This document shows, one piece after another, positions 38,112 through 47,335 of a stretch of DNA of 64,000 nt (its first letter is position 1; every line of letters begins with the position of its first letter). The stretch spans positions 124,001 to 188,000 of the forward strand of contig NZ_JAGGKM010000003.1 in the NCBI RefSeq assembly GCF_017873715.1, given 5' to 3'. The notes under the pieces were generated by a model. It was not told where the DNA came from and made no database searches. It saw only the letters and a program-made list of their open reading frames with translations. The translations under genes were made by a program, and so were the position numbers. This stretch comes from Cytobacillus luteolus. Lineage in GTDB: Bacteria > Bacillota > Bacilli > Bacillales > Bacillaceae_L.

Positions 38112-38278
38112 CTAGGAACTTATATTTTTAGCTTAAGACCTTTATTGAAGTGAACCAATATACATACGAGTTACTTATTATTCATAAATGTTTAGGAACA
38201 ATATTTGAAAAAGTACTTTTATTAGAATCGAATAAATAGGTTGTCTAATTAATATATAGTGAAGGAAGGGTGTTGTAG

Positions 38279-39589
38279 ATGCCGAAACCTGTTGTTGCGA
38301 TCGTTGGAAGGCCGAATGTGGGTAAATCAACGATATTTAATAGGATTGTTGGAGAAAGAATTTCAATTGTAGAAGATATACCCGGGGTAACGAGAGATAG
38401 AATCTATAGTTCCGCTGAATGGTTAAGTAAAGAATTTAACATTATTGATACAGGCGGAATTGAAATTGGAGATGCTCCATTTCTTGCCCAAATTAGACAT
38501 CAGGCAGAAATTGCAATTGATGAAGCTGATGTTATCGTATTCATTGCTAATGGGCTTGAAGGGGTAACAAGTGCGGATGAAGAAGTGGCAAAAATTCTTT
38601 ATCGTTCTGAAAAACCTGTAGTTCTAGGTATAAATAAAGTGGACAATCCTGAAATGAGAGATCAAATTTATGATTTTTATGCCCTTGGATTTGGTGAACC
38701 TTATCCGATTTCAGGCTCACATGGTTTAGGGCTTGGAGATTTACTAGATGCTGTAATAGCAAACTTTCCGGCAAATCAATCAGAGGAATATGATGATGAA
38801 ATCATAAAATTTAGCTTGATTGGTCGCCCTAACGTTGGAAAGTCTTCATTAGTAAATGCTTTACTAGGTGAGGAACGTGTCATTGTAAGTGATATAGCAG
38901 GGACAACACGTGATGCCATTGATACGATGTATAAATACGATGGACGAGAGTATGTAATCATTGATACTGCTGGAATGAGAAAAAAGGGTAAGGTATATGA
39001 AACAACTGAAAAATATAGTGTATTAAGAGCCCTGAGAGCAATTGAACGCTCGGATGTAGTTCTTGTAGTTTTAAATGCTGAAGAGGGAATTATTGAACAA
39101 GATAAGAAAATTGCTGGTTATGCACATGAAGCAGGCAAAGCTGTTGTCATTGTTGTGAATAAATGGGATGCAATAGAGAAAGATGAAAAAACAATGAAGG
39201 AATTTGAAGAGAAGATTAAAGCGCATTTCTTGTTTCTAAATTATGCTCCAATTGTTTATTTATCGGCCTTAACCAAAAAACGTACGCATACATTAATACC
39301 AATGATTGATTTAGCTAGTGAAAACCATGCAATGCGTGTCCCTACAAATGTACTTAATGATGTCATCATGGATGCGGTTGCTATGAACCCTGCACCTGCT
39401 GATAAAGGTGTTAGATTAAAAATCTATTATGTTACACAAGTTGCTGTTAAGCCACCAACCTTCGTGGTATTTGTTAACGAACCTGAACTAATGCATTTCT
39501 CTTACGAAAGATTCTTAGAAAATAGGCTGCGCGAAGCTTTTGGATTCGAAGGTACTCCAATTAAGTTAATTGCGAGAGCGCGAAAATAG
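38279..39589 (+). CDS. der: GTPase Der (EngA), ribosome assembly factor
   Basis: Der has two tandem GTPase domains and acts in 50S ribosomal subunit assembly. The first G1 motif is GRPNVGKST (about residues 9-17) with DTGG and NKVD; the second is GRPNVGKSS (about 183-191) with [10 protein letters not shown] and NKWD. A C-terminal KH-like domain ([47 protein letters not shown]) follows. The length is 436 residues, as in B. subtilis. AAGGAAGGGTG precedes the ATG. Confidence 0.97.
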   Translation: MPKPVVAIVGRPNVGKSTIFNRIVGERISIVEDIPGVTRDRIYSSAEWLSKEFNIIDTGGIEIGDAPFLAQIRHQAEIAIDEADVIVFIANGLEGVTSADEEVAKILYRSEKPVVLGINKVDNPEMRDQIYDFYALGFGEPYPISGSHGLGLGDLLDAVIANFPANQSEEYDDEIIKFSLIGRPNVGKSSLVNALLGEERVIVSDIAGTTRDAIDTMYKYDGREYVIIDTAGMRKKGKVYETTEKYSVLRALRAIERSDVVLVVLNAEEGIIEQDKKIAGYAHEAGKAVVIVVNKWDAIEKDEKTMKEFEEKIKAHFLFLNYAPIVYLSALTKKRTHTLIPMIDLASENHAMRVPTNVLNDVIMDAVAMNPAPADKGVRLKIYYVTQVAVKPPTFVVFVNEPELMHFSYERFLENRLREAFGFEGTPIKLIARARK

Positions 39590-39664
39590 ACAAGCTGCTT
39601 GTTCTACTATGAATTTCTACTTTAGTTTTGCTTTATCTTAGCAATAAATAAGGGGTGAGTCGTT

Positions 39665-40699
39665 ATGGGGAAAATTACAGTAGTAGGAGCCGGAAGTTGG
39701 GGTACAGCACTATCCATGGTACTTGCTGACAATGATCATGAGGTAAGGCTCTGGGGCCATAAAAAGGATCAAATCGATGAAGTGAATCAAGAACATACAA
39801 ATGAAAAATATCTTCCTGGCATTAAGCTCCCTAAGTCAATTAAGGGGTACTACTTATTAGAGGAAGCTTTAGTTGGAATAGATACGATAGTACTTGCGGT
39901 GCCAACAAAAGCAATTAGGGAAGTATTGAAGAATATTTGTTCTGTAATTAAAACTCCTCTTACAGTTGTTCATGTTAGTAAAGGGATTGAGCCAGATACC
40001 TTTATGAGAGTATCTGAAATCATTGAGGATGAGATGCCTGGACATCTATTGAAAGATGTAGTTGTACTATCTGGACCAAGTCATGCTGAGGAAGTTAGTT
40101 TAAGGCATCCGACAACAGTTACGGTTTCCTCCAAAGATTTGAAAGCGGCTGAATTTGTACAAGATCTGTTTATCAATCAGCATTTTCGTGTGTACACAAA
40201 CCCTGATATCATTGGGGTTGAAATCGGTGGAGCATTAAAAAATATAATTGCATTAGCTGCTGGTATAACAGATGGACTCGGGTATGGCGACAATGCAAAA
40301 GCAGCCTTAATCACTCGAGGGTTGGCTGAAATAGCAAGGTTAGGAATGGCAATGGGAGCGAACCCACTAACTTTCTCTGGATTAACAGGTATCGGCGATC
40401 TTATTGTTACATGCACGAGTGTACATTCTAGAAATTGGCGTGCTGGAAATATGTTAGGAAAAGGTCAAAATTTAGACCAAGTACTTGAAAACATGGGTAT
40501 GGTAGTTGAGGGAGTTCGTACAACCAAGGCTGCATATCAACTGGCGAATAAATTAAATGTGAAAATGCCGATTACCTTTGCGTTATACGATGTTCTATTC
40601 AATAATAAAAATGCTAAAGATGCTGTTGACAGTTTGATGGCACGCGGAAAAACCCATGAGATGGAAGATCTCTCGAATGTATTAGGAGAACGTGCTTAA
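39665..40699 (+). CDS. gpsA: Glycerol-3-phosphate dehydrogenase [NAD(P)+]
   Basis: GpsA makes sn-glycerol 3-phosphate from dihydroxyacetone phosphate for phospholipid synthesis. The Rossmann motif [13 protein letters not shown] is at residues 7-19; the catalytic block [37 protein letters not shown] and [14 protein letters not shown] follow. The length is 344 residues. It follows der after 75 bases, as in B. subtilis. No terminator is seen directly behind it; the nearest hairpin with a T-run is 400 bases downstream. Confidence 0.96.
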   Translation: MGKITVVGAGSWGTALSMVLADNDHEVRLWGHKKDQIDEVNQEHTNEKYLPGIKLPKSIKGYYLLEEALVGIDTIVLAVPTKAIREVLKNICSVIKTPLTVVHVSKGIEPDTFMRVSEIIEDEMPGHLLKDVVVLSGPSHAEEVSLRHPTTVTVSSKDLKAAEFVQDLFINQHFRVYTNPDIIGVEIGGALKNIIALAAGITDGLGYGDNAKAALITRGLAEIARLGMAMGANPLTFSGLTGIGDLIVTCTSVHSRNWRAGNMLGKGQNLDQVLENMGMVVEGVRTTKAAYQLANKLNVKMPITFALYDVLFNNKNAKDAVDSLMARGKTHEMEDLSNVLGERA

Positions 40700-41102
40700 T
40701 ACATGAATTTTTTTTTGAATATCTAATTCCAGTTCACAGGATTACTTGAAAACGCATAATATATGGTGAGTGTTGGGGATAGGGGGGAAAATTAAGCAGT
40801 TAGTATATCTAGAACATGAACATAATGCAATACGGAATGTTTTAGACGAAGTTAGTACATGAATTTGTATTTACCAAAACTAACGTAATATAAAATGATG
40901 CTTTAAAGATAGGCATTAGACGATACAATCTGTACGGAAAATGCATATTATGAATAGAAATACTTTTACCCGTTTTACGTTTAGTTGTTATAACAGCTTT
41001 TAACGAAAAAACGATTTAGTATTACAACCTATTAACGGAGTCAATCTCTAGTTAAAGGAAGTAAACTTCTGAGTATGACCTATCGGTATGGTATTTAGTT
41101 AT

Positions 41103-41144
41103 AAAGCTGGAGTAAAGTGCCCCTCTTTACTTCAGCTTTTTTTT
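41103..41144 (+). terminator. Strong isolated terminator 400 bp after gpsA
   Basis: AAAGCTG and AGTAAAG pair with CTTTACT and CAGCTTT across a seven-base loop, with one unpaired base on each side, and are followed by eight T. Confidence 0.9.
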
Positions 41145-41211
41145 GTTGAGGCTGTGACAAAAGTAGTTTTAATTAAATAGAAACCGAACAATGGGTGTAG
41201 GAGTAGATACA

Positions 41212-41330
41212 CCGCTCCTGAAATATACTTCGCTTTCCGCGGGAAGCAGGCAAGCCTCCTCGTGCTAAGCACTGCGGGGTCTAGCCGTTGCTTTTCATCC
41301 CGCAGGAGTCTACGTATATTTCATCCGCTA
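41212..41330 (-). repeat. Structured intergenic repeat, copy D (inverted, divergent)
   Basis: Read on the minus strand this keeps the landmarks GACTCCTGCGGG, AGACCCCGCAG, GAGGAGGC and CCCGCGGAAAGC. The outer stem is completely different (GAAATATAC/GTATATTTC) yet still perfectly paired, and the small hairpin is GTGC-TTA-GCAC. It lacks the apical insert. Confidence 0.85.
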
Positions 41331-41436
41331 AGCTATTACTTTGTTCAGAATGTTAGTTAAACATTTATGGTATGTCCTAGCCTCGATTAAAAAACATTAT
41401 GAAAACATTGTGAACAAAGCCTTTTTTGATATTTTA

Positions 41437-41445
41437 TGATATAAT
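41437..41445 (+). promoter_or_regulatory. Extended -10 element upstream of yphE
   Basis: TGATATAAT is a TG-n-TATAAT extended -10, 82 bp upstream of yphE. No clear -35 is present. Confidence 0.45.
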
Positions 41446-41526
41446 ATTTGTCGTTCGAGCTTTTTTATAAAGGTTAAAGAATCGTTAAAATGGACAAGTT
41501 TTGCTGTATAAAAAGGAGCTGTTAGA

Positions 41527-41727
41527 ATGACACCTGGTTTAATTAAAATGTGGTTTGCTCTTGCTGCAATGGGATTTATGTTTATCGCAGTTATCGCAAT
41601 TTATTTTGGTAGATTTAAATTAAAGGGTATTTTTAAAGCAATCGTATCGATTATTGCCTATTTCTTTATGGTCATCGCTGGAATTATCATTTTCTTCGTG
41701 GTGTTTAGTGGCCCAGTAAACGGTTAG
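41527..41727 (+). CDS. yphE: Small membrane protein YphE (DUF2768 type)
   Basis: The 66-residue protein has two membrane helices (about residues 4-26 and 37-60) joined by a short basic loop (GRFKLKG) and ends in FSGPVNG. The size, layout and place just before yphF and spoIVA match B. subtilis YphE. AAAAGGAGCTG precedes the ATG. Function is unknown; the neighbourhood suggests sporulation, which is inference. Confidence 0.82.
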   Translation: MTPGLIKMWFALAAMGFMFIAVIAIYFGRFKLKGIFKAIVSIIAYFFMVIAGIIIFFVVFSGPVNG

Positions 41728-41751
41728 CATACTAATAAGGATGGATAAAAA

Positions 41752-42483
41752 ATGAATGTAACCAAAAAGTATGGTACTGTTTTATTGCTATTAATTATAG
41801 TCACTTTACTTTCTGGGTGTTTATATCCAGAAGAAAAATTAAAGTAAAATCAAGTACCTTATCAAGATCAGCTGCAAGCAGTCCAAACGGCTGTAAATCA
41901 ATTTAAGGAAGATAATGGGGGGCTTTTGCCGATAAAAACGAGAGATATGAATACACCTATCTATCAAAAGTACCCTATTGATTTTAATAAATTAATTCCA
42001 AAATATACGCAGGATGCTCCTGGAACATCCTTTGAAAATGGTGGCGTATATTTATATGTTTTAGTAGATGTAGAAACAGAGCCAAAGGTAAAATTGATTG
42101 ACTTAAAGATAACGGAAACGATTCGTGAACTCCATTTTCGACTTGACAATTATCGAAGAATCAACGGGTATCCTCCGTTTAAAGAGGTTCTAGCTACTAA
42201 TGTTTTTTCATTAGATTATGAAAAGCTAGGGTATAAAGAGGAGCCTTATGTTGTAAGTCCTTTTACTGGGAACAATCTTACATTCGTCATAAATCAAGAC
42301 ATCGATATTTTTGTAGATTATCGACCAGACCTTTATCTAGCATTACAGAAAGAGGATCATTCCTACCAAGAGGGCGATGACATTAGAGACCTTCTTGTGG
42401 AGAATTCAATGTTTGTTCCTGCCCATTCATTGCCTTATACAATTGATACAGAAAAAAAAGAACCGATTTTTTTAGATAAATAA
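41752..42483 (+). pseudogene. yphF: YphF lipoprotein gene interrupted by an in-frame stop codon
   Basis: From the ATG at 41752 the frame encodes a lipoprotein signal peptide with lipobox LLSGC (Cys at residue 23), then YPEEKLK, and then meets TAA at 41845-41847 (codon 32). The same frame continues immediately with NQVPYQDQLQAVQTAVNQFKEDNGG and stays open to 42483, covering the whole of a YphF-like protein of 243 codons. A single base change of AAA (Lys) to TAA would explain it. The rest of the gene looks undamaged, so the change is recent, a sequencing error, or tolerated by read-through. Re-initiation at TTG 41926 or the ATG at 41947 would lack the lipid anchor. Confidence 0.85.
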
Positions 42484-42489
42484 GTCATG

Positions 42490-42531
42490 AACCCTTCTTT
42501 AGAGAATAGACTCTAACAGAAGGGTTTTTTA
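42490..42531 (+). terminator. Terminator after yphF
   Basis: AACCCTTCT-TTAGAG pairs with CTCTAA-AGAAGGGTT with one bulged base, and six T follow. Confidence 0.9.
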
Positions 42532-42578
42532 TTGCTTATATGAGTTCTACTAGGGATAAAAAAAGTTTTTAGGATTAG

Positions 42579-42608
42579 TCATAATTAAGTAGGACAACAT
42601 CATACATA
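42579..42608 (+). promoter_or_regulatory. SigE promoter of spoIVA
   Basis: TCATAATT at 42579-42586 and CATACATA at 42601-42608 are separated by 14 bp, an excellent fit to the SigE pattern. It lies about 70 bp upstream of the spoIVA start, consistent with mother-cell expression in B. subtilis. Confidence 0.75.
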
Positions 42609-42675
42609 TATAATGTCCTATATTACTTATTCGGATAGAATTATCCCAAGAACTCTAAGATCGGGAGGGGATCAC

Positions 42676-44154
42676 TTGGAAAAGGTAGATGTTTTTAAAG
42701 ATATCGCTGAACGTACTGGAGGCGATATATATTTCGGAGTAGTTGGTGCAGTTAGAACAGGTAAATCTACTTTCATTAAGAAATTTATGGAATTAGTAGT
42801 CTTACCGAATATCGGTAATGAAGCAGATAAAGCTCGCGCTCAGGATGAATTACCACAAAGCGCCGCGGGCAGAACCATCATGACAACAGAACCGAAATTT
42901 GTACCAAATCAAGCTGTTTCAGTACATGTTGAAGATGGACTCGATGTGAATATTCGCCTAGTAGATTGTGTTGGCTATACAGTTCCGGGTGCAAAGGGTT
43001 ATGAGGATGAAAATGGTCCAAGAATGATTAATACACCTTGGTATGAGGAGCCAATTCCTTTCCATGAAGCAGCAGAAATCGGAACAAGAAAAGTAATTCA
43101 GGAACATTCAACAATTGGAGTAGTCATTGCAACTGATGGATCAATTGGAGATATTCCACGCAAAGACTATATTGAAGCTGAAGAAAGAGTGATTGAAGAA
43201 CTTAAAGAAGTTGGTAAACCGTTTATTATGGTTATCAATACAGTTCATCCACATCACCCTGATACAGAAGCTCTCCGTCAACAATTAAATGAGAAGTACG
43301 ACATTCCAGTGCTTGCCATGAGTGTTGAAAGTATGAGAGAGACAGATGTATACAATGTATTAAGAGAAGCTCTATATGAGTTCCCAGTACTTGAAGTAAA
43401 TGTTAACCTTCCTAGCTGGGTAATGGTTTTAAGAGAAGAGCACTGGTTACGTGAAAGCTACCAGGAAGCTGTGAAAGATACAGTTAAGGATATAAAACGT
43501 TTAAGGGATGTAGACCGAGTTGTAGGACACTTTAGTGAATATGACTTTATTGACCAAGCTAGTTTAGCAGGTATCGAGATGGGGCAAGGTATTGCTGAAA
43601 TTGACCTCTATGCTCCAGATGACTTATATGACCAGATTCTAAAAGAAGTGGTTGGAGTTGAGATTAGAGGGAAAGATCATTTACTACAATTAATGCAGGA
43701 CTTTGCATATGCAAAGGCAGAGTATGACCAAGTGGCTGATGCGTTAAGAATGGTTAAGCAAACTGGTTATGGAATTGCAGCACCTGCGCTATCAGATATG
43801 AGTCTAGATGAGCCAGAGATTATCCGTCAAGGATCTCGCTTTGGTGTCAGACTAAAAGCAGTTGCACCTTCGATTCACATGATTAAGGTAGATGTTGAAT
43901 CAGAGTTTGCACCTATCATTGGAACAGAAAAGCAAAGTGAAGAGTTAGTGAGATATCTAATGCAAGACTTTGAGGATGATCCACTATCCATCTGGAATTC
44001 AGATATCTTTGGTAGATCACTAAGTTCAATTGTACGAGAAGGAATTCAAGCTAAGTTATCATTAATGCCTGAAAACGCTCGTTACAAGCTAAAAGAAACA
44101 TTAGAACGCATCATAAACGAAGGCTCAGGCGGCTTAATCGCTATTATCCTATAA
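42676..44154 (+). CDS. spoIVA: Stage IV sporulation protein A, coat morphogenetic ATPase
   Basis: SpoIVA polymerises around the forespore using ATP and forms the basement layer on which coat and cortex assembly depend. The Walker A motif GAVRTGKST is at about residues 24-32, in the conserved start EKVDVFKDIAERTGGDIYFGVVG. The TTG at 42676 has GGGAGGGG 5 bases upstream and gives 492 residues, exactly the B. subtilis length; an in-frame ATG at 42613 would place the start only a few bases after the predicted transcription start. It has its own SigE promoter and terminator. Confidence 0.97.
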   Translation: MEKVDVFKDIAERTGGDIYFGVVGAVRTGKSTFIKKFMELVVLPNIGNEADKARAQDELPQSAAGRTIMTTEPKFVPNQAVSVHVEDGLDVNIRLVDCVGYTVPGAKGYEDENGPRMINTPWYEEPIPFHEAAEIGTRKVIQEHSTIGVVIATDGSIGDIPRKDYIEAEERVIEELKEVGKPFIMVINTVHPHHPDTEALRQQLNEKYDIPVLAMSVESMRETDVYNVLREALYEFPVLEVNVNLPSWVMVLREEHWLRESYQEAVKDTVKDIKRLRDVDRVVGHFSEYDFIDQASLAGIEMGQGIAEIDLYAPDDLYDQILKEVVGVEIRGKDHLLQLMQDFAYAKAEYDQVADALRMVKQTGYGIAAPALSDMSLDEPEIIRQGSRFGVRLKAVAPSIHMIKVDVESEFAPIIGTEKQSEELVRYLMQDFEDDPLSIWNSDIFGRSLSSIVREGIQAKLSLMPENARYKLKETLERIINEGSGGLIAIIL

Positions 44155-44171
44155 GAGCTTCAATCCGAAAC

Positions 44172-44200
44172 GGACTCCATTAAATTGGGGTCCTTTTTTA
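44172..44200 (+). terminator. Terminator of spoIVA
   Basis: GGACTCCA pairs with TGGGGTCC and is followed by TTTTTT. Confidence 0.87.
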
Positions 44201-44222
44201 TTTTGGATAGCATTTTAATAAT

Positions 44223-44406
44223 GTCCGTTGATTTCCGGTCCAGGCACTTGCTTTCCGCGGGGAATTATGAAAAAGCCCAACTGCTGGCTTTTTCAAGAGC
44301 GAATTCCCATCGGGGAGGAAGTCGAGCCTCCTCAACCTTCGGTCTGCGGGGGCTCGACCTTTCCTCTACGTCCCGCAGGAGTCAAGTGCCTTCCCCTCCA
44401 ATCAAC
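44223..44406 (-). repeat. Structured intergenic repeat, copy E (inverted, with apical insert)
   Basis: Read on the minus strand this nearly repeats copy B, including the flanks TTGGAGGGGAAGG and GGACCGGAAATCAACGGACA and the insert hairpin GAAAAAGCCAGCAG...GGGCTTTTTC. The small inner hairpin differs (GACC-GAA-GGTT) but still pairs. The outer stem is GGCACTTG/CAAGTGCC. Copies B and E lie 30 kb apart in opposite orientation. Confidence 0.88.
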
Positions 44407-44523
44407 TCAGCACTTTAAATATAGAAACCAAAATAATTAAAAGAGCATTTATATGATTACGAATTAAACTTAGTTCATAATTTTGGCCATTACCCCACTA
44501 GATAGTAACTATGTTCAGAGCAG

Positions 44524-44601
44524 GGTTATTCGCTAGAATTCACGAGATCTGGAGGCTCCCCGAATCGCCCGCGGAAAGCGAGTGAATTCTAGCGAATAAC
44601 C
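44524..44601 (+). repeat. Hairpin element, short relative of the structured repeat (copy F)
   Basis: Two perfectly complementary 20-base arms (44524-44543 and 44582-44601) enclose 38 bases that contain GGAGGC and CCCGCGGAAAGC, landmarks of the repeat family. The rest of the inner structure is missing. The arms share no sequence with other copies, yet pair without a mismatch. It lies upstream of the hbs promoter. Confidence 0.75.
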
Positions 44602-44691
44602 AACCACGTACTTTCTCAAACCTTTTTAGGCTTCCAGATATAGAAAATTGGTGAAATATCCCTTAAAAGTAAAGATTTCTGTTGAAAATTC

Positions 44692-44718
44692 TTGAAATTT
44701 GTCAGAATATCGTATAAT
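44692..44718 (+). promoter_or_regulatory. Candidate SigA promoter for hbs
   Basis: TTGAAA (44692-44697) and TATAAT (44713-44718) are separated by 15 bp, slightly short. It lies about 145 bp upstream of hbs. Confidence 0.5.
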
Positions 44719-44864
44719 ATAAGGCTTGTTACGGGATTAGTAATTTTATACATGTATAGAATTACAGAAAACTGTGAAGTAATGAATAATAGGAATAAGG
44801 TTAGATTCCTTGATACTAGTGAATCTAACTATGAATTATAAATATTTGGGAGGAGGTGAATGGC

Positions 44865-45137
44865 ATGAACAAGACTGAACTAATTAATGCAGTAGCTGAA
44901 GCTAGTGAACTTTCTAAAAAGGATGCTACTAAAGCTGTTGATGCTGTTTTTGATTCAATTCAAGAGGCACTTAAAAATGGTGATAAAGTACAATTGATCG
45001 GTTTTGGTAATTTCGAGGTTCGTGAACGTGCTGCTCGTAAAGGGCGTAACCCACAAACTGGTGAAGAAATCGAAATTGCTGCAAGCAAAGTTCCTGCATT
45101 TAAACCGGGTAAAGCACTTAAAGACGCAGTTAAATAA
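44865..45137 (+). CDS. hbs: DNA-binding protein HU
   Basis: HU is the main histone-like nucleoid protein, a homodimer that bends DNA. The sequence [36 protein letters not shown] and the DNA-binding arm [44 protein letters not shown] are typical, at 90 residues. The ATG at 44865 is preceded by GGGAGGAGGTGA; a GTG three codons upstream overlaps that site. It has its own long leader and terminator. Confidence 0.97.
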   Translation: MNKTELINAVAEASELSKKDATKAVDAVFDSIQEALKNGDKVQLIGFGNFEVRERAARKGRNPQTGEEIEIAASKVPAFKPGKALKDAVK

Positions 45138-45164
45138 TATACATAGTTTTTACCCTAAAATAGA

Positions 45165-45198
45165 GGAGGATCGTTTAATACGGTCCTCCCTTTTTGCT
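45165..45198 (+). terminator. Terminator of hbs
   Basis: GGAGGATCG pairs with CGGTCCTCC across seven bases and is followed by TTTTT. Confidence 0.9.
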
Positions 45199-45288
45199 TT
45201 TAATCCAAAATATGTGCTACTATCTGAATACATAATAAAATAAAAAATAAATAGTAATGGGGAATTTTTTACTAGGGAGGCCTAATAA

Positions 45289-45858
45289 ATGGCAGAGATT
45301 AATCACTCCAAAATTGAAGAAGCTGTAAAAATGATAATAGAGGCAATAGGCGATGATCCAGGTCGTGAAGGTCTATTAGATACTCCTAAACGTGTTGCAA
45401 AAATGTATGCTGAGGTTTTTTCTGGGATAAACCAAGACCCTAAAGAACATTTTCAAACCATTTTTGGTGAAGATCACGAAGAGTTAGTGCTAGTGAAGGA
45501 TATACAATTTTATTCTATGTGTGAACATCATCTAGTTCCATTTTATGGAGCAGCACATGTAGCTTATATCCCTAGAGGTGGAAGAGTTACCGGGTTAAGT
45601 AAGCTTGCAAGGGCAGTTGAGGCGGTAGCAAAAAGACCCCAACTTCAAGAACGAATTACTTCAACCATTGCAAATTCCATTGTTGAATCCTTAAACCCCC
45701 ATGGAGTTATGGTGATTGTAGAAGCCGAACACATGTGTATGACGATGAGAGGTGTTAAAAAGCCTGGTGCAAAAACAGTCACTTCAGCGGTTCGAGGAAT
45801 CTTTCAAAAGGATGCAGCAGCTCGCGCTGAGGTTTTATCTCTTATTAACGCGAAATAA
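45289..45858 (+). CDS. folE: GTP cyclohydrolase I
   Basis: The enzyme (MtrA in B. subtilis) converts GTP to dihydroneopterin triphosphate, the first step of folate synthesis. Motifs are [35 protein letters not shown] with the zinc Cys and His, [21 protein letters not shown], and [12 protein letters not shown] with the second zinc Cys. The length of 189 residues is standard. It is followed after 36 bases by mtrB, and the folE-mtrB pairing is conserved in Bacillus. Confidence 0.97.
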   Translation: MAEINHSKIEEAVKMIIEAIGDDPGREGLLDTPKRVAKMYAEVFSGINQDPKEHFQTIFGEDHEELVLVKDIQFYSMCEHHLVPFYGAAHVAYIPRGGRVTGLSKLARAVEAVAKRPQLQERITSTIANSIVESLNPHGVMVIVEAEHMCMTMRGVKKPGAKTVTSAVRGIFQKDAAARAEVLSLINAK

Positions 45859-45894
45859 GTTTATAAAATTTATAGTAAAAGGAGAAACATAGTA

Positions 45895-46128
45895 ATGGGT
45901 ACAAATAATACGAACAGTGAATTTATCGTTATTAAAGCTGCAGAAGATGGAGTGAACGTTATTGGTCTTACTCGTGGGACAGATACTCGTTTTCACCACT
46001 CGGAGAAATTGGATAAGGGTGAAGTATTAATTGCTCAATTCACCGAAAATACAGCAGCTATTAAAATAAGAGGAAAAGCATTAATCCAAACCAGTCATGG
46101 TGAAATTGAATCAGAAACTAAAAAATAG
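45895..46128 (+). CDS. mtrB: Tryptophan RNA-binding attenuation protein TRAP
   Basis: TRAP forms an 11-subunit ring that, when loaded with tryptophan, wraps RNA containing spaced UAG/GAG triplets and shuts off trp gene expression. The 77-residue sequence has the typical [62 protein letters not shown]. This includes the Lys-Lys-Arg type RNA-binding residues (K in EKLDKGE, R in KIRGKA) and the Thr/Gly loop that binds tryptophan. The trpE leader 7.6 kb downstream carries matching triplets. Confidence 0.96.
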   Translation: MGTNNTNSEFIVIKAAEDGVNVIGLTRGTDTRFHHSEKLDKGEVLIAQFTENTAAIKIRGKALIQTSHGEIESETKK

Positions 46129-46149
46129 CAGGCAGCCCCTGCTTTTTAA
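46127..46149 (+). terminator. Terminator of folE-mtrB
   Basis: AGCAGG pairs with CCTGCT across five bases and is followed by TTTT. It overlaps the mtrB stop. Confidence 0.8.
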
Positions 46150-46204
46150 AATGTCTTTTTGTTATGTTTTTTTGTAAAGAGTGTTCTATTATAGTTTAAT
46201 TGAG

Positions 46205-46340
46205 AGTGGATTGGAGCGGAAGGGACTTGACTCCTGCGGGAGTTGAGGGACATCCGGTGAGACCCCACAGGCGCTGTGCGCCGAGGAGGCTCGCATCCCT
46301 CCCCGCGGAAAGCAAGTCCCTGTAGCGGAAAGAAACAGTC
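46205..46340 (+). repeat. Structured intergenic repeat, copy G
   Basis: This is a full copy without insert. The outer stem is GGGACTTG/CAAGTCCC and the inner parts are GAGGGA/TCCCTC, GTGAG/CTCGC with one G-U pair, and the hairpin GGCGC-TGT-GCGCC. Flanks GTGGATTGGAGCGGAA and GCGGAAAGAAACAGTC are of the A/C/H/J type. It lies between the mtrB terminator and the hepS promoter. Confidence 0.9.
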
Positions 46341-46457
46341 TATGGTTAAAATTACAAAACAAACTACATTCACTATAAAAAGAGTGTTTTGTTAAAATAC
46401 ATAAATAGATTGAATGTTTGAAATTAAGCTATATGGGACACAAATTTTGATAACTTA

Positions 46458-46466
46458 TGTTATAAT
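46458..46466 (+). promoter_or_regulatory. Extended -10 element upstream of hepS
   Basis: TGTTATAAT is an extended -10 (TG-n-TATAAT) about 73 bp before the hepS start. No clear -35 is seen. Confidence 0.45.
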
Positions 46467-46538
46467 ATTGGTTGTCTAAAAATTATTAATAATGAACACA
46501 CAAATAATGATTAATTTGGGGAAACAAGGGTGATTTTA

Positions 46539-47306
46539 TTGCAAGACTTCGAAGTGAAAATTGCTGAATTAAAGGAGCTAATCCAAACCAGAATTAGTTA
46601 CCCTTTTATTAATAAATATATAGAAACGCCTATAATTGACGAGGACAGGCTAATCCTTTTATATTTAATCTTCGATGACCTACAATTACCTAGTAGAGAA
46701 GTCGAGAGATATACGATTACCTCCATGCTTGTTCAAATGGCCCTTGATACCCATGAAACAGTTTCAAATTCAGTACCTCAAGAAAAATCAGATCGATTAA
46801 CGTCACGTCAACTTACAGTTCTAGCGGGTGATTATTACAGCAGTCTATATTATTATCTACTGGCCGACATTGATGATATAAACTTCATACGAATACTTGC
46901 AGAGGCAATTAAGGATATTAATGAAAACAAGATAATATTCTATCAAAGCGATGCTAAGCAATTTGAAACGTTTATCCATACTGTTGAACTTATTGAGTGT
47001 GCAGTTTTTCGAAAGATAACAGGTTTTTTTCAGATCCCTTCATGGAACGAATTAACCTCTAAAGTTTTACTGTTAAAAAGATTGCTACTTGAAAGAGAGA
47101 ATCTCATAACAAATAACAATTCCCTATTCATAGATACGATGAGAAAACTATTTATGGAACAAGAGTCCAATCTACTTAATATGATGGACACTTACATTCG
47201 TGATATAGAAAAAGCTATCGAAACTAATTTAATGACTAATTTTAAATCGAATTCTGTCTTATCTCAAAGAGTAAATGCACTATTACATTCGAATAATAGC
47301 AGGTAG
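46539..47306 (+). CDS. hepS: Heptaprenyl diphosphate synthase component I
   Basis: HepS is the small regulatory subunit that, with HepT, makes the C35 side chain of menaquinone-7. It is poorly conserved and has no catalytic motif; recognisable parts are [59 protein letters not shown]. The TTG at 46539 ([11 protein letters not shown]) has AAGGGTGA 7 bases before; a GTG at 46530 overlaps this site. It is followed by menG and hepT, the standard Bacillus arrangement, which supports the call. Confidence 0.88.
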   Translation: MQDFEVKIAELKELIQTRISYPFINKYIETPIIDEDRLILLYLIFDDLQLPSREVERYTITSMLVQMALDTHETVSNSVPQEKSDRLTSRQLTVLAGDYYSSLYYYLLADIDDINFIRILAEAIKDINENKIIFYQSDAKQFETFIHTVELIECAVFRKITGFFQIPSWNELTSKVLLLKRLLLERENLITNNNSLFIDTMRKLFMEQESNLLNMMDTYIRDIEKAIETNLMTNFKSNSVLSQRVNALLHSNNSR

Positions 47307-47335
47307 ATATATTGATTGTGGAAGAAGGTTATAAA

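Larger units (their letters stand above)
40700..41526 (+). other. Long gene-free stretch between gpsA and yphE
   Basis: This 827-bp stretch holds no credible protein gene. The first 400 bases are AT-rich with stops in all frames. They include a possible SigK-like -10 (CATAATATA at 40755-40763) and an imperfect hairpin around 40971-41013. A strong terminator stands at 41103-41144, repeat copy D at 41212-41330 and an extended -10 for yphE at 41437-41445. A terminator this far from gpsA suggests either a long 3' untranslated region or a separate transcript. Confidence 0.6.

Noticed and set aside
40774-40862. Possible tiny gene after gpsA (frame from TTG, about 30 codons, containing LEHEHNAIRNVLDEV)
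   Set aside because: No proper start and ribosome-binding site pair; too short to support. It was noted because its composition is protein-like and a SigK-like -10 lies upstream.
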